Assembly: GCF_017921975.2 (NCBI RefSeq)
Contig: NZ_JAGEMO020000018.1
Location: 62,001-126,000, forward strand
Direction of reading: 5' to 3'
DNA: 64,000 bases
Source of the DNA: Hymenobacter terricola
GTDB lineage: Bacteria > Bacteroidota > Bacteroidia > Cytophagales > Hymenobacteraceae
This document shows positions 25,660 to 33,561 of the stretch, piece by piece. The notes beneath the pieces are model-generated. The model saw nothing but the letters and a program-made list of their open reading frames with translations, was not told where the DNA came from and searched no databases. A program made the position numbers and the translations under genes. Within the stretch, counting starts at the first letter, position 1. Each line of letters opens with the position of its first letter.

Positions 25660-26883
25660 CTACCGCCGCCGCTCCGCTTCGTACACGCGGCGGCCCAGGT
25701 CGCGCAGAAAGGGCAGGCCGATGGCGTCGTACTCGTACTTGTCGTCGTTCAGCACGCCGTCGGCGTTCACATACAGCACGGCGCTGAGCAGGAATTCCAC
25801 GCCGTTGGCGCGGTCTTCCACGTAGGCGTTGTCGATGAGAAAGCCGTAGGCCTGGCCGATTTTATTGAACGCCCGCACGCCCGGCGGCAACGGCGCGAGG
25901 CCGCCCCCGCCCAGCAGGAATTTGGCGTAGGTATCCGGGAAATGCGCCCTGTCGTAGCGCGGGTGGATGCTTTCGCCCGGCGGCTGCGACAGAGCGGCGC
26001 GCAGCAGCGCATAATCGTCGGGCTGGAGGCGCAGACGCTCGGCCGGCGGCACGGTTTCGGGAAAGAGCACGGCCCGGAGCAGGCGCTGCAAGTCGGGCAG
26101 CGAAAACGTATTCCGCTGGCCGAAATCCATGGGCTTATTTACTACTTCGGTGCCCTTCACGTAGGCTCGCCCGATGCTTTCATCGCGCAGAGTCAGCCGG
26201 GGCCAGGGGCCGGCGTAGTACCCGGCCGGCTGCTGGTAAAGCAGCTGCGTGGCGGTGGTATCGGCGTAGAAAGCCACGGGGTTGGTGTGGCGGCTGGCGG
26301 GCTCCTGGTCGCCCACGGCCAGGCGGTGCAGCAGGCGGCTGTGGCGCAGGCCGAGACGCTGCAGTTCGCGGTTCAGCTCTTCGGGGCCCACAAATTCGTA
26401 GAGGCGATTGAAGGCGTCGTTGTCGCTCACGAGTAGGGCTTTGCGCACGTAGTTGGCCAGCGTGGGCCGGCCGCTGGCGCTGCTGGTGTCGCGCCGCACC
26501 GGCGTCTGGCCCGCGAAGGCGGAGTCCGTGAGCATCACCGATTCCGGCATGAGGCCGGGGATTTTTTCGGTTAAAGCCCGCAGCTTTTGCAGGGCCAGGG
26601 CGGCGGCGGCCAGCTTCACGGCGCTGGCGGGGTAGAAGTATTCGCGGGGCCGCAGCCGGTAGCCGTAGCTCCGGAAATGCGGCGTGCCGGCCGCGTCGCG
26701 CCGGATGCGGGTGTACAAAAGTTGCAGGTGGTACGGGCCGGGGTGGGCCAGCACGCGGCCCAGGCCGGTGGTGTCGTGCCGCAACAGCTGCCGCAGCGGA
26801 TTCGGCAGCAGCTGCGCCGCCACCGGCCCGGCCAGCAGCGCCAGCGCCCCCGATAGCAGCAGTCGAATCCAGGCCCGCCTCAT
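25660..26883 (-). CDS. Serine hydrolase, class A beta-lactamase-related
   Basis: A 407-residue exported protein (signal MRRAWIRLLLSGALALLAGPVAAQ). Penicillin-interacting fold motifs are present in order: S87-A-V-K90 (SxxK), S153-D-N155 (SDN) and K-I-G in FNKIGQAYGF (KTG equivalent). It is longer than classical class A beta-lactamases, and the KTG box is altered, so a peptidase or PBP-like role is more likely than antibiotic resistance. Its ATG overlaps the stop of the dipeptide epimerase by one base (TGATG), indicating a translationally coupled operon. The pairing suggests joint work on murein-derived peptides: cleavage in the periplasm and epimerisation inside. This is inference from context. 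Confidence 0.85.
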   Translation of the reverse strand: MRRAWIRLLLSGALALLAGPVAAQLLPNPLRQLLRHDTTGLGRVLAHPGPYHLQLLYTRIRRDAAGTPHFRSYGYRLRPREYFYPASAVKLAAAALALQKLRALTEKIPGLMPESVMLTDSAFAGQTPVRRDTSSASGRPTLANYVRKALLVSDNDAFNRLYEFVGPEELNRELQRLGLRHSRLLHRLAVGDQEPASRHTNPVAFYADTTATQLLYQQPAGYYAGPWPRLTLRDESIGRAYVKGTEVVNKPMDFGQRNTFSLPDLQRLLRAVLFPETVPPAERLRLQPDDYALLRAALSQPPGESIHPRYDRAHFPDTYAKFLLGGGGLAPLPPGVRAFNKIGQAYGFLIDNAYVEDRANGVEFLLSAVLYVNADGVLNDDKYEYDAIGLPFLRDLGRRVYEAERRR

Positions 26884-27998
26884 CAGAAATGCACCTGCTC
26901 GGCGTGGTGCAGGTAGGCTTCGTCGATGGTGGCGCCCAGGCCCGGCGTGGTGGGCACCGCCACCACGCCGCCGGCTTGGTATTGAATGCCGCCCACCACG
27001 GGGTCCTCTGCGAACATGAGCGGGGTGTCGAAATCGCAGTACCGGATGGCGTCGTTGGTGAGGGCGAGGTGGGCGGCGGCGGTCATGCCCAGGCGCGATT
27101 CGAGGAAGCCGCCCACTTGCAGCTTCATGCCGGCGGCCTGGCCCAGGCGCGCCACTTTCTGGGCCCGGTGGAAGCCCGACGACTTGCCCAGCTTGACGTT
27201 GAGCAGCCGGCAGGCCCGCAGCTGAATGAGCCGGGCCGCGTCGTGCTCGTCGCCGCAGCTTTCATCGGCCATGATGGGAATGGGCGAGGACGCCGACACC
27301 CGGCTCAGCTCCATGAAATGCTGGCGCAGGATGGGCTCCTCGCAATGCTCAATGTCGAATTCGCCCAGGGCTTGCAGCACGGCAATGGCGTTGCTGGCCG
27401 TGTGCCAGCCCTGGTTGGCATCGATGCGCAGCGCGTGCGTGGGCCCTATGCCGTCCCGAATGGCCCGGATGCGGGCCACGTCCGCCGCCAGGCTGCCCCC
27501 CAGCTTCACCTTGATGGCCGGGAAGCCCTCCTGCTGAAAGCGCGTGGCATCGGCCTGCATCTTATCGGGCGGGCCGAAGCTCACGGTCATGTCGGTGGTC
27601 AGGACTTTGCGGTTATTCCCGCCCAGAAACTCATAAATCGGCAGGCCCGCATGCTGGGCCGCAATGTCGTGCAGGGCAATGTCGAAGGCACTTTTGATGC
27701 TGCTGTTGCCGTAGATGATGCGGTCCATCTCGGCCAGCGCCCCGGCCAGGTCCAGGGCGTCGCGGCCCTTGAGGGCGGGCGCAAAATACTGCGCCACGAT
27801 GAAGGCCGTATCCACGCTCTCCCCGTTGATGGTGAGAAAAGGGCTGCTTTCGCCGTAGCCGGTGTGGCCGTCGGCCGTGCGAATGACCACCACGATGTTC
27901 TGCACCGCGTGCAGCGGCCCGAGGGAAATCACGAACGGCTCGCGCAGCGGCACAAGCAGCTTGTAGATACTGATGGCTTGGATGGTGGTGCCGGGCAT
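26883..27998 (-). CDS. Dipeptide epimerase (L-Ala-D/L-Glu epimerase type, enolase superfamily)
   Basis: A 371-residue cytoplasmic enzyme of the mandelate racemase/muconate-lactonizing enzyme group. The catalytic framework is visible: KVKLGGS (first Lys), LRIDANQGW (metal Asp), EHCEEPI (metal Glu), IMADESCGDEHDA (metal Asp) and LLNVKLGKSSG (second Lys). Known relatives interconvert L-Ala-L-Glu and L-Ala-D-Glu for recycling of peptidoglycan peptides, though many members act on other dipeptides. First gene of a two-gene operon with the serine hydrolase. The start at 27998 gives the normal length. A TTACTTGC block on the minus strand around 28050 could be part of the promoter, with low certainty. 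Confidence 0.9.
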   Translation of the reverse strand: MPGTTIQAISIYKLLVPLREPFVISLGPLHAVQNIVVVIRTADGHTGYGESSPFLTINGESVDTAFIVAQYFAPALKGRDALDLAGALAEMDRIIYGNSSIKSAFDIALHDIAAQHAGLPIYEFLGGNNRKVLTTDMTVSFGPPDKMQADATRFQQEGFPAIKVKLGGSLAADVARIRAIRDGIGPTHALRIDANQGWHTASNAIAVLQALGEFDIEHCEEPILRQHFMELSRVSASSPIPIMADESCGDEHDAARLIQLRACRLLNVKLGKSSGFHRAQKVARLGQAAGMKLQVGGFLESRLGMTAAAHLALTNDAIRYCDFDTPLMFAEDPVVGGIQYQAGGVVAVPTTPGLGATIDEAYLHHAEQVHF

Positions 27999-28130
27999 GG
28001 GAACGAAAGGCTAGGCTGCAAATGACGGGGCCCGAACGGAATAAGCAAGTAACCTGGCTACCCAAAGTTGCGGACGAGCCGCAGCGCGGCGACAGGTTTG
28101 TAGCCAACCCTGCATTCCGCATCCTGCTGG

Positions 28131-28167
28131 CCCTGCTGGCGTGCGTCACAGACGCGCGCCAGCAGGG
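28131..28167. repeat. Short palindrome, CCTGCTGGCGCGCGTC family (copy 1)
   Basis: CCCTGCTGGCGTGCGTC (28131-28147) and GACGCGCGCCAGCAGGG (28151-28167) are reverse complements with one mismatch and a 3-nt loop. The same GACGCGCGCCAGCAGG 16-mer recurs at 30783-30798. Confidence 0.85.
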
Positions 28168-28199
28168 CGGGGAACACCGACATACCAATCCCACCGGAG

Positions 28200-28886
28200 C
28201 TACCCGGCCCGGCGCGCATTGAAGTGGTAGCGCAGGCCAATCCCGGCCCCCGGCTGCACCTGCCAGTGGTAGTAGTCGCGCGCGTTGAGGTACCAGTTGT
28301 TGGTGGCCTCGGCCGTAAGCTCCAGATGGGGCGTGAGGGTGAAACCCACGCTCAGCCCCCCCGTGATGTACCCGTTTTTCGCCCGTAAGTCAAGCTCGGT
28401 CTGAGTGGTGGGCTGGCCGGTCACGGTGTTGTTGTTTTCATAGTGATAGTGGTGTAGCAACACCGTGGCCCCCAGCAGGGCATCGAGGTGCAGGCGGTGC
28501 GCGGGCTGGCGGGCCAGCCGGAAGCGCAGCAGCAGCGGCACCGCCGCATTAAAATACGTGTCGGTTTGGGCGTAGGTAAACGGCTGCCCGGCGTTGTTTA
28601 TCCCGCTGAAGCTGTCCGCATGCGACTGGCTGCGCTGCATGTAGCCGCCCTGCACCGCCAGATGCGGCGTAATCTGATAGCCCAGATACCCATACAAGGG
28701 CCCAATGGTGCCCTCCTGGGCCGTGAAGACCGAGGTGGTGGCAAAGGTCTGAAAGGCGGCCAGCCCGCCAACATACCACCGGTAGCCTGGTGCCGGACCG
28801 GCCCCGGCAGCCTCCTGTGCCCGGGCGCCGAAGCTCAACGCACCCAGCAATAATGCACCGGACCACACGCGTGAAAAAGTAGCCAT
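28200..28886 (-). CDS. Outer-membrane beta-barrel protein
   Basis: A 228-residue protein with a signal peptide (MATFSRVWSGALLLGALSFGARAQ). The mature part alternates polar and aromatic/hydrophobic residues in amphipathic strands (YRWYVGGLAAFQTFATTS, HLAVQGGYMQRSQSH, LRFRLARQPAHRLHLDALLG, ELTAEATNNWYLN) and ends GIGLRYHFNARRAG, typical of small porin-like barrels of Bacteroidota. No specific family could be named. Two degraded genes of the same general kind follow at 28976-29140 and 30334-30709. Confidence 0.75.
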   Translation of the reverse strand: MATFSRVWSGALLLGALSFGARAQEAAGAGPAPGYRWYVGGLAAFQTFATTSVFTAQEGTIGPLYGYLGYQITPHLAVQGGYMQRSQSHADSFSGINNAGQPFTYAQTDTYFNAAVPLLLRFRLARQPAHRLHLDALLGATVLLHHYHYENNNTVTGQPTTQTELDLRAKNGYITGGLSVGFTLTPHLELTAEATNNWYLNARDYYHWQVQPGAGIGLRYHFNARRAG

Positions 28887-28975
28887 AACGGGGGTAGCCG
28901 GGGAATAGACGGCCGCCCGTAGTATCGCCGCCCCCGGTCTTTTATTGCGTGGCTATTCGCTTTTTTCCTTCCGCC

Positions 28976-29140
28976 TCAGAGGTAGCTGGTGTGGCCGGGC
29001 AGGCGGCCGAAACGGTAGCGGAAGCCCAGCCCGACGGTGGGCGCCAGGGCCGGCCCACCGGTGGCCGCGCCGCTGGTGTAGCAGCGCTGGTTCAGGGCGG
29101 CTTCCACCAGCACATCGGCCCCCGGCCCCACGTTGCCCAT
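28976..29140 (-). pseudogene. C-terminal remnant of an outer-membrane beta-barrel gene
   Basis: The minus frame ending at the TGA at 28976 reads GADVLVEAALNQRCYTSG ... APTVGLGFRYRFGRLPGHTSYL, which is the kind of final strands seen in the intact barrel gene just beyond (28200-28886; compare GIGLRYHF with VGLGFRYRF). Upstream of about 29140 the frame stays open but turns into proline/arginine-rich nonsense and the 21-bp repeat array, with no signal peptide. The gene therefore appears to have lost its 5' part. Whether any product is made is unknown. Confidence 0.6.
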
Positions 29141-29223
29141 TCTGGGGGCGCGGCGGCCGACGGCGGGCGGGGGCCGGGCCCACCCCGACACCCCGCCCAC
29201 CCCTCCGAACCCCCAAAAGACCT

Positions 29224-29433
29224 TACGCTGAGCGTCCGGAGGGATACGCTGAGTGTCCGGAGGCGTGCGCTGAGTGGTCGGAGGCGTGCGCTGAGTGTCC
29301 GGAGGCGTGCGCTGAGTGGTCGGAAGCGTGCGCTGAGTGGTCGGAAGCGTGCGCTGAGCATTCGGAGGCGTGCGCTGAGCATTCGGAGGCATGCACGCAG
29401 CGTTTAGCCGAATGCGCCGAGCCGGCGGAGGGA
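29224..29433. repeat. 21-bp tandem repeat array (ten units)
   Basis: Ten consecutive 21-bp units, consensus TGCGCTGAGTGGTCGGAGGCG; units 1-8 differ by a few substitutions and units 9-10 are degenerate. The unit is a multiple of three and free of stops in most frames, so it produces heptad-like runs (plus ACAEWSE; minus TPPTTQR or SARLRTL). It lies between an outer-membrane gene remnant and the gene at 29597. No frame through it has a convincing start or domain. Confidence 0.9.
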
Positions 29434-29596
29434 TGCGCCGGCCGATTAATGGGCCGCGCGGCTCGGGCGGAGCCAAATGCGAAACATTTCGCTACCTTGG
29501 ACATACCTCCGGCTGCGGTTGGGGCTAGTTGTCTATCCCAGTACCCCTTTTTCCTTTTTGCTGATGCGCCAAACGCAACCCACGCCCCTCTTCAAC

Positions 29597-30253
29597 ATGG
29601 CCCAGAGCGAGCTGATTAAAACCAGTTTCGACAAACACGGCTACCTCGTGCGCGACGCCGCCGAGCTGGCCCCGCGCGGCGTCGATGCCCCGCGCGTGGC
29701 CGCCTTCGACAAGCAGCGCCAGGACTTCGAGGCCCTGCCCACCGACATCGAGCTCGATGCCGCCAGGCAGAACACCACCCTCGCCAAAGACAAGGTGCAG
29801 ACCCAGGCCGTGACGGAGCTGCAAGCCATCATGGGCATCGTGGGCACGGTGCACGACGTGCGCTCGGCCAGCTACAAGATGTTCGGGAGCGCCGGCCTCA
29901 CCAATGGCCCCGCCTCCGACCTCTACGTGGGCCTGCTGCGGGTGGTGCGCGTGGGCCGTGCCCACCTGGCCGAATTCGCCGCCAAGGGCCTCACCGCCGC
30001 CATGCTGGATACGCTGGCCGCTTCGGCCACCGAGTTTCTGGACCGCCTGGGCAAGCAGCAGGACGCCGAAGCCGCCCGGGGCCGCGCCGCCGACGGCCGC
30101 ATCCTGGCCGGCAACGCCCTCTACACCGAGCTTATCGACCTCTGCGGCATCGCCAAGGCCCTCTACGCCACCACCGACGCCCGCAAATACGCCGACTACG
30201 TGGTGACGGATGCGCCCGCGCCGGGCGGGGGAGCGGTGCCGCCCAAGGTGTAG
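29597..30253 (+). CDS. Hypothetical helical protein
   Basis: A 218-residue protein of unrecognised family. The ATG at 29597 is chosen as the likely start; in-frame ATGs at 29564 and 29477 would add 11 or 40 residues of less coding-like sequence. It has no signal peptide or membrane segment. The composition is charged and Ala-rich and predicts mostly alpha-helix (VAAFDKQRQDFEAL, LAKDKVQTQAVTELQAIMG, MLDTLAASATEFLDRLGKQQ, ALYTELIDLCGIAKALY), consistent with a helical bundle. The C-terminus is a short Pro/Gly tail. A strong terminator follows. A TACCTTG block at 29493 may belong to its promoter. No function proposed. Confidence 0.7.
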   Translation: MAQSELIKTSFDKHGYLVRDAAELAPRGVDAPRVAAFDKQRQDFEALPTDIELDAARQNTTLAKDKVQTQAVTELQAIMGIVGTVHDVRSASYKMFGSAGLTNGPASDLYVGLLRVVRVGRAHLAEFAAKGLTAAMLDTLAASATEFLDRLGKQQDAEAARGRAADGRILAGNALYTELIDLCGIAKALYATTDARKYADYVVTDAPAPGGGAVPPKV

Positions 30254-30275
30254 TTTCGGGGTCGATTGGAAGGAA

Positions 30276-30301
30276 ACAGGGCACCCCGTGGGGTGCCCTG
30301 T
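30276..30301. terminator. Terminator after the hypothetical helical protein gene
   Basis: ACAGGGCACCCC (30276-30287) pairs perfectly with GGGGTGCCCTGT (30290-30301); tail TGTGGTTT. The U-run is weak, but the stem is a perfect 12 bp and is placed between converging genes. Confidence 0.7.
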
Positions 30302-30333
30302 TGTGGTTTCACCTGATTGGAGCATCCACACTA

Positions 30334-30709
30334 TCATTCCCTACTTGACTTACCCATATTGAATCCATATCGCAGGCCCACCTCATAGCCATAATTCACC
30401 TTTCGGGCATTTGCGGCATAGTCCGGGGCAGTTAGGTTGCGGTTAGCAGTGGCTTGCACCAGCAGGTCGAGATTAGACGCCAGGCGATAGAATGGGGTAC
30501 GTGGTGGAAGTAACCAAAAAGACCTGCGCCCCATATTCAACCCCCAGGTAATACCGATATCGCGGCACAAGCTTCCGGCTGCCGTGCGCCGAGGTAGCTG
30601 CATTATCAGCAGCGACTGGCGCATTCTGTGCAGCGCAATGGCTGATTGGCCGTGCGAATATAAGCAAGCCAAGTAGTACACATCTGTTCGTAAAACCTTT
30701 GCCGTACAT
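30334..30709 (-). pseudogene. Frameshifted small outer-membrane protein gene
   Basis: Two overlapping minus-strand frames each hold half of one protein. Frame A (ATG at 30709, closing at 30473) gives a signal peptide (CVLLGLLIFARPISHCAAQ) and YRYYLGVEYGAQVFLVTST. Frame B (ending at 30334) gives TPFYRLASNLDLLVQATANR and NYGYEVGLRYGFNMGK, an outer-membrane-type C-terminus. The switch point is about 30490-30510, near GGGGTAC. Joined, they would make a protein of about 120 residues, short for a barrel, so an internal deletion is also possible. A sequencing error cannot be excluded from one read of the sequence. Confidence 0.6.
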
Positions 30710-30756
30710 TATCAATGGGCTTTAGCGCAGAAATAAAGCAACTGCCCCCCTGCTGG

Positions 30757-30798
30757 CCCCTGCTGGCGCGCGCCAGCAGGGGGACGCGCGCCAGCAGG
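30757..30798. repeat. Short palindrome cluster, CCTGCTGGCGCGCGTC family (copy 2)
   Basis: A perfect 26-bp palindrome (CCCCTGCTGGCGC / GCGCCAGCAGGGG, 30757-30782) is followed directly by GACGCGCGCCAGCAGG (30783-30798), a 16-mer identical to that at 28151. It sits just downstream of the GH31 gene's 3' end. Confidence 0.85.
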
Positions 30799-30837
30799 AG
30801 GTCCCAAGATGGCGCGGAGTACGCCCCCGCGCCATCG

Positions 30838-33339
30838 TTAGGCTACCGGCACGGCGTCACCAACGGGGGCCGGCAGCTTTTTAACGGCGGGCGCGGGCGG
30901 CGGCACCACGTTCACGCGCACCTCGCCAAAGCCCACGCCCACCACGAGGCTGGGCAGGGTGAGGCCGGTTTCCAGGGTGGCCTCGGTCACGACGGCGGGC
31001 TGGCCGTCGGCGGTGACGGTGATGGGGCCGGCCACGCCGTGCAGCACCACGCGGTAGGTGCCGTAGCTGGGCCGGTAGTCGCCTTCGATGGCCTGGGTGA
31101 GCACCAAATCGGTAGCCGAGCCGGTGACGGTGAAGCGGCGCACGGTGCGCTGGCCTTCGCGGTAGGCGTAGCCCTCGCCGCCGTCGTCGTAGTGCACGCT
31201 TTCGGCCCGGCCGTTTTTGTAATACACGTGCAGGGTGAGCTCCTCGATGACTTTTTCGCCCACGTATTGCAGCACGGGCTGCATGGTGACCACGGCCCCG
31301 GCTTTCACGAAGAGCGGAATGCGGGTGAGGTCGGCGTTGGCCCACACTTCGGCGCCGCCGGCGGTGGGCGCGTCGGTCCAGTAGTAGAACCAGTCGCCGC
31401 GGGGCAGGTACATCCAGCGGCCTTCGGCGCCGGGCTGGGTGATGGGGCAGACCAGCAGGTTGTCGCCGAGGCCGAATTCGGCCATGCGCAGGTAGGTTTC
31501 GGTGTCGTTCTGGTCGAGGAAGGTGAGCGGGCGCAGCATGGGCTTGCCTTCGGTGGCGTACTGCCAGAAAGCGGTGTACATGTAGGGCAGCAGGCGGTAG
31601 CGCAGCTCGATGAACGAGCGCACGATGTCGGTCACGGCATCGCCGAAGCTCCAGGGCTCCTGGTCGCCGTGGTCGCCGGAGGAATGGGTGCGAAAGAACG
31701 GGTGGAAGGCCCCCAGCGCAATCCAGCGGGCATAGAGCTCGCCGGTGGGCGTATCCACAAAGCCGCCGATATCGGACCCGATGAAGCTGAAGCCCGAGAT
31801 GCTCAGGCGCTGGCACTGGATGTTGGCCAGCCAGAGGTGCTCCCAGGAAGCAATGTTGTCGCCGGTCCAGCCGGAGGAGTAGCGCTGGCCGCCGCTGTAG
31901 GTGCTGCGCGTGATGGTGAACGGCCGGTTGGGGTAGCTGTACTTCTTCACGCCATCATTGGTGGCGCGGGCCATCTGCATGCCGTAGATGTTGTGGGCCT
32001 TCTGGTGCGAGGCCGAGTGGCCGTCGTAATCGAAGCGGACATCGGGCGGGAAGGTGCCTTTTTCGAACACCGCCGGCTCGTTCATGTCGTTCCACACGCC
32101 GCGCACGCCAATGTCCTGCACCAGCTCCTTGAAGAGGCCCGCCCACCACTCGCGCACCCGGGGCGCGGTGAAATCGGGGAAGTTGCAGAGGCCGGGCCAC
32201 ACCGAGCCTTTCATCAGCGGGCCATCGGCGCGGCGGCAGAAGTAATCGTTGGCAATGCCCTCCTGGTACACCGGGTACTCGGGGTCAATCTTGATGCCGG
32301 GGTCGATGATGACGATGGTTTTGAAGCCGTCCTCGGCCAGTTCCTGCACCATGCGCTTGGGCTCGGGGAAGTGCGTTTTGCTCCACGTAAAGCAGCGGTA
32401 GCCCTCCATGTAGTCGATGTCGAGGTAGAGGGCATCGCAGGGAATCTGGCGGTCGCGCAGGCCGCTGGCAATTTCCTTCACGTTGCTCTCCGGGAAGTAG
32501 CTCCACTTGCACTGGTGGTAGCCCAGCGTCCAGAGCGGCGGCAGCTCGGGCGGGCAGGTGAGCAGGGTGTATTCCTGGGTCACCTCCATCAGCGTGGGGC
32601 CGTAGATGAAGTAGTAGTTCAGCTCGCCGCCCTGGGCCCAGAAGCTGGTCACGTCGGCCCGCTCGGCCGCAAAGTCGAAGCTGGCCTTGAAGGTGTTATC
32701 GAAGAAAATGCCGTGGGCAATTTTCTGGTGCAGCACGTGGTAGAACGGGATGTTCTTGTAGAGCGGGTCGGAGCCCTTCACGTAGCCGTAGGTATCGGAG
32801 CCCCAGTTGGTGAAGCGCTTGCCGCGCAGGTTCATGTTGTCGGGCTTGTCGCCGAGGCCGTAGTAGTGCACGCCGGCGGGCACCTGCTTGCTCATCTTCA
32901 CGATGTCGTTGCCGGTGTCGTAGTCGTACTCCCAGTGGAAGCCCTTTTCGTCGTCGCTGAGGATGGTGCCGGAGCGGTCGAGCACGCGGGCCTTCAGGTT
33001 TTCCTTCTGGATGATGCAGATGAGGCGGGCCGTGGTGAGGCGGTAGTGGTCGGGCTTTTCGCGGAACTCCACCATGGCGGGCTCCTGCCGGGCGGTGGCA
33101 TCGGCGGGCACGGCGTAGGAAAAGTCGGACGAGAGCGGCCCATCGGTGAGGTAGCGGAAGCGCAGAATCTTATCACTGAGCACGTGCAGCAGCAAGCGCA
33201 CACCGTTCTGGCAATTAAAAAGGAAGCGGTGGCCGTCGAGCTCATCGGCCCGAATAATTTCGCCGGGATAATGTTCCTGGTGGCTTTTGGCCGCCAGGTC
33301 GTTCACCATGTAGTTATTTTCCTGAATCGTGGTATCCAT
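30838..33339 (-). CDS. GH31 alpha-glucosidase
   Basis: An 833-residue glycoside hydrolase of family 31. No signal peptide (starts MDTTIQENNYMVNDLAAKSH), so probably cytoplasmic. The N-terminal beta-sandwich (~1-230) is followed by the (beta/alpha)8 barrel: LYLDIDYMEGYRCFTW, then WNDMNEPAVF with nucleophile D418, SGWTGDNIASWEHLW carrying the likely acid/base Asp, and IGSDIGGFVDTPTGELYARW. C-terminal beta domains include PLFVKAGAVVTMQPV. Enzymes of this type release glucose from alpha-1,4 (or 1,6) glucans. It is the first of an alpha-glucan gene group that includes a GH13 amylase and a branching enzyme. Members with no signal usually act on imported or stored maltodextrin. A 901-codon antisense open frame over it is a GC-bias artefact. 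Confidence 0.93.
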   Translation of the reverse strand: MDTTIQENNYMVNDLAAKSHQEHYPGEIIRADELDGHRFLFNCQNGVRLLLHVLSDKILRFRYLTDGPLSSDFSYAVPADATARQEPAMVEFREKPDHYRLTTARLICIIQKENLKARVLDRSGTILSDDEKGFHWEYDYDTGNDIVKMSKQVPAGVHYYGLGDKPDNMNLRGKRFTNWGSDTYGYVKGSDPLYKNIPFYHVLHQKIAHGIFFDNTFKASFDFAAERADVTSFWAQGGELNYYFIYGPTLMEVTQEYTLLTCPPELPPLWTLGYHQCKWSYFPESNVKEIASGLRDRQIPCDALYLDIDYMEGYRCFTWSKTHFPEPKRMVQELAEDGFKTIVIIDPGIKIDPEYPVYQEGIANDYFCRRADGPLMKGSVWPGLCNFPDFTAPRVREWWAGLFKELVQDIGVRGVWNDMNEPAVFEKGTFPPDVRFDYDGHSASHQKAHNIYGMQMARATNDGVKKYSYPNRPFTITRSTYSGGQRYSSGWTGDNIASWEHLWLANIQCQRLSISGFSFIGSDIGGFVDTPTGELYARWIALGAFHPFFRTHSSGDHGDQEPWSFGDAVTDIVRSFIELRYRLLPYMYTAFWQYATEGKPMLRPLTFLDQNDTETYLRMAEFGLGDNLLVCPITQPGAEGRWMYLPRGDWFYYWTDAPTAGGAEVWANADLTRIPLFVKAGAVVTMQPVLQYVGEKVIEELTLHVYYKNGRAESVHYDDGGEGYAYREGQRTVRRFTVTGSATDLVLTQAIEGDYRPSYGTYRVVLHGVAGPITVTADGQPAVVTEATLETGLTLPSLVVGVGFGEVRVNVVPPPAPAVKKLPAPVGDAVPVA

Positions 33340-33424
33340 AAATTAATTCTAAGCAAAAGGCAAAACGCTCCGTTAAATCGGGCAAAAAAAGACCGGCCAC
33401 GCCGGTTAAGTGAAGGTTGAGTAC

Positions 33425-33432
33425 GCAAGTTA
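33425..33432 (-). promoter_or_regulatory. Putative -7 element (TAACTTGC) for GH31 gene
   Basis: On the minus strand TAACTTGC precedes the GH31 ATG (33339) by about 85 nt. The same 8-mer is found ahead of the genes at 9259 and 52361. No clear -33 box. Confidence 0.25.
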
Positions 33433-33561
33433 CTTTTTTCTGGTCCGGCCGAACCGGATTTTTTGCCAAGATATGGGCCGGATGGCGTAGCATTGAGGAT
33501 TGATTGGCCGCCCAGCCGCCATAAGCGCAGCCAGGGGCTATATTTAGTTTCCCCACCCCCC

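Noticed and set aside
25660..26883. Antibiotic-resistance beta-lactamase
   Set aside because: Length, the KIG box and coupling to a dipeptide epimerase argue for a PBP/peptidase-like role; the same caution applies to the class C-like protein at 3011-4642.
29224..29433. Tandem array considered as CRISPR or as a coding gene
   Set aside because: Units are contiguous without spacers, so not CRISPR. No frame has a ribosome-binding site plus a signal or domain, so it is listed as a repeat only.
30715..33420. A 901-codon open frame on the plus strand over the GH31 gene
   Set aside because: The minus strand encodes a full GH31 enzyme with catalytic motifs. The plus frame is His/Gly/Val-rich without domains, a shadow caused by GC-rich third positions. 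The same holds for long antisense frames at 20160-22280, 2993-4672, 36337-38235 and 54536-56398.
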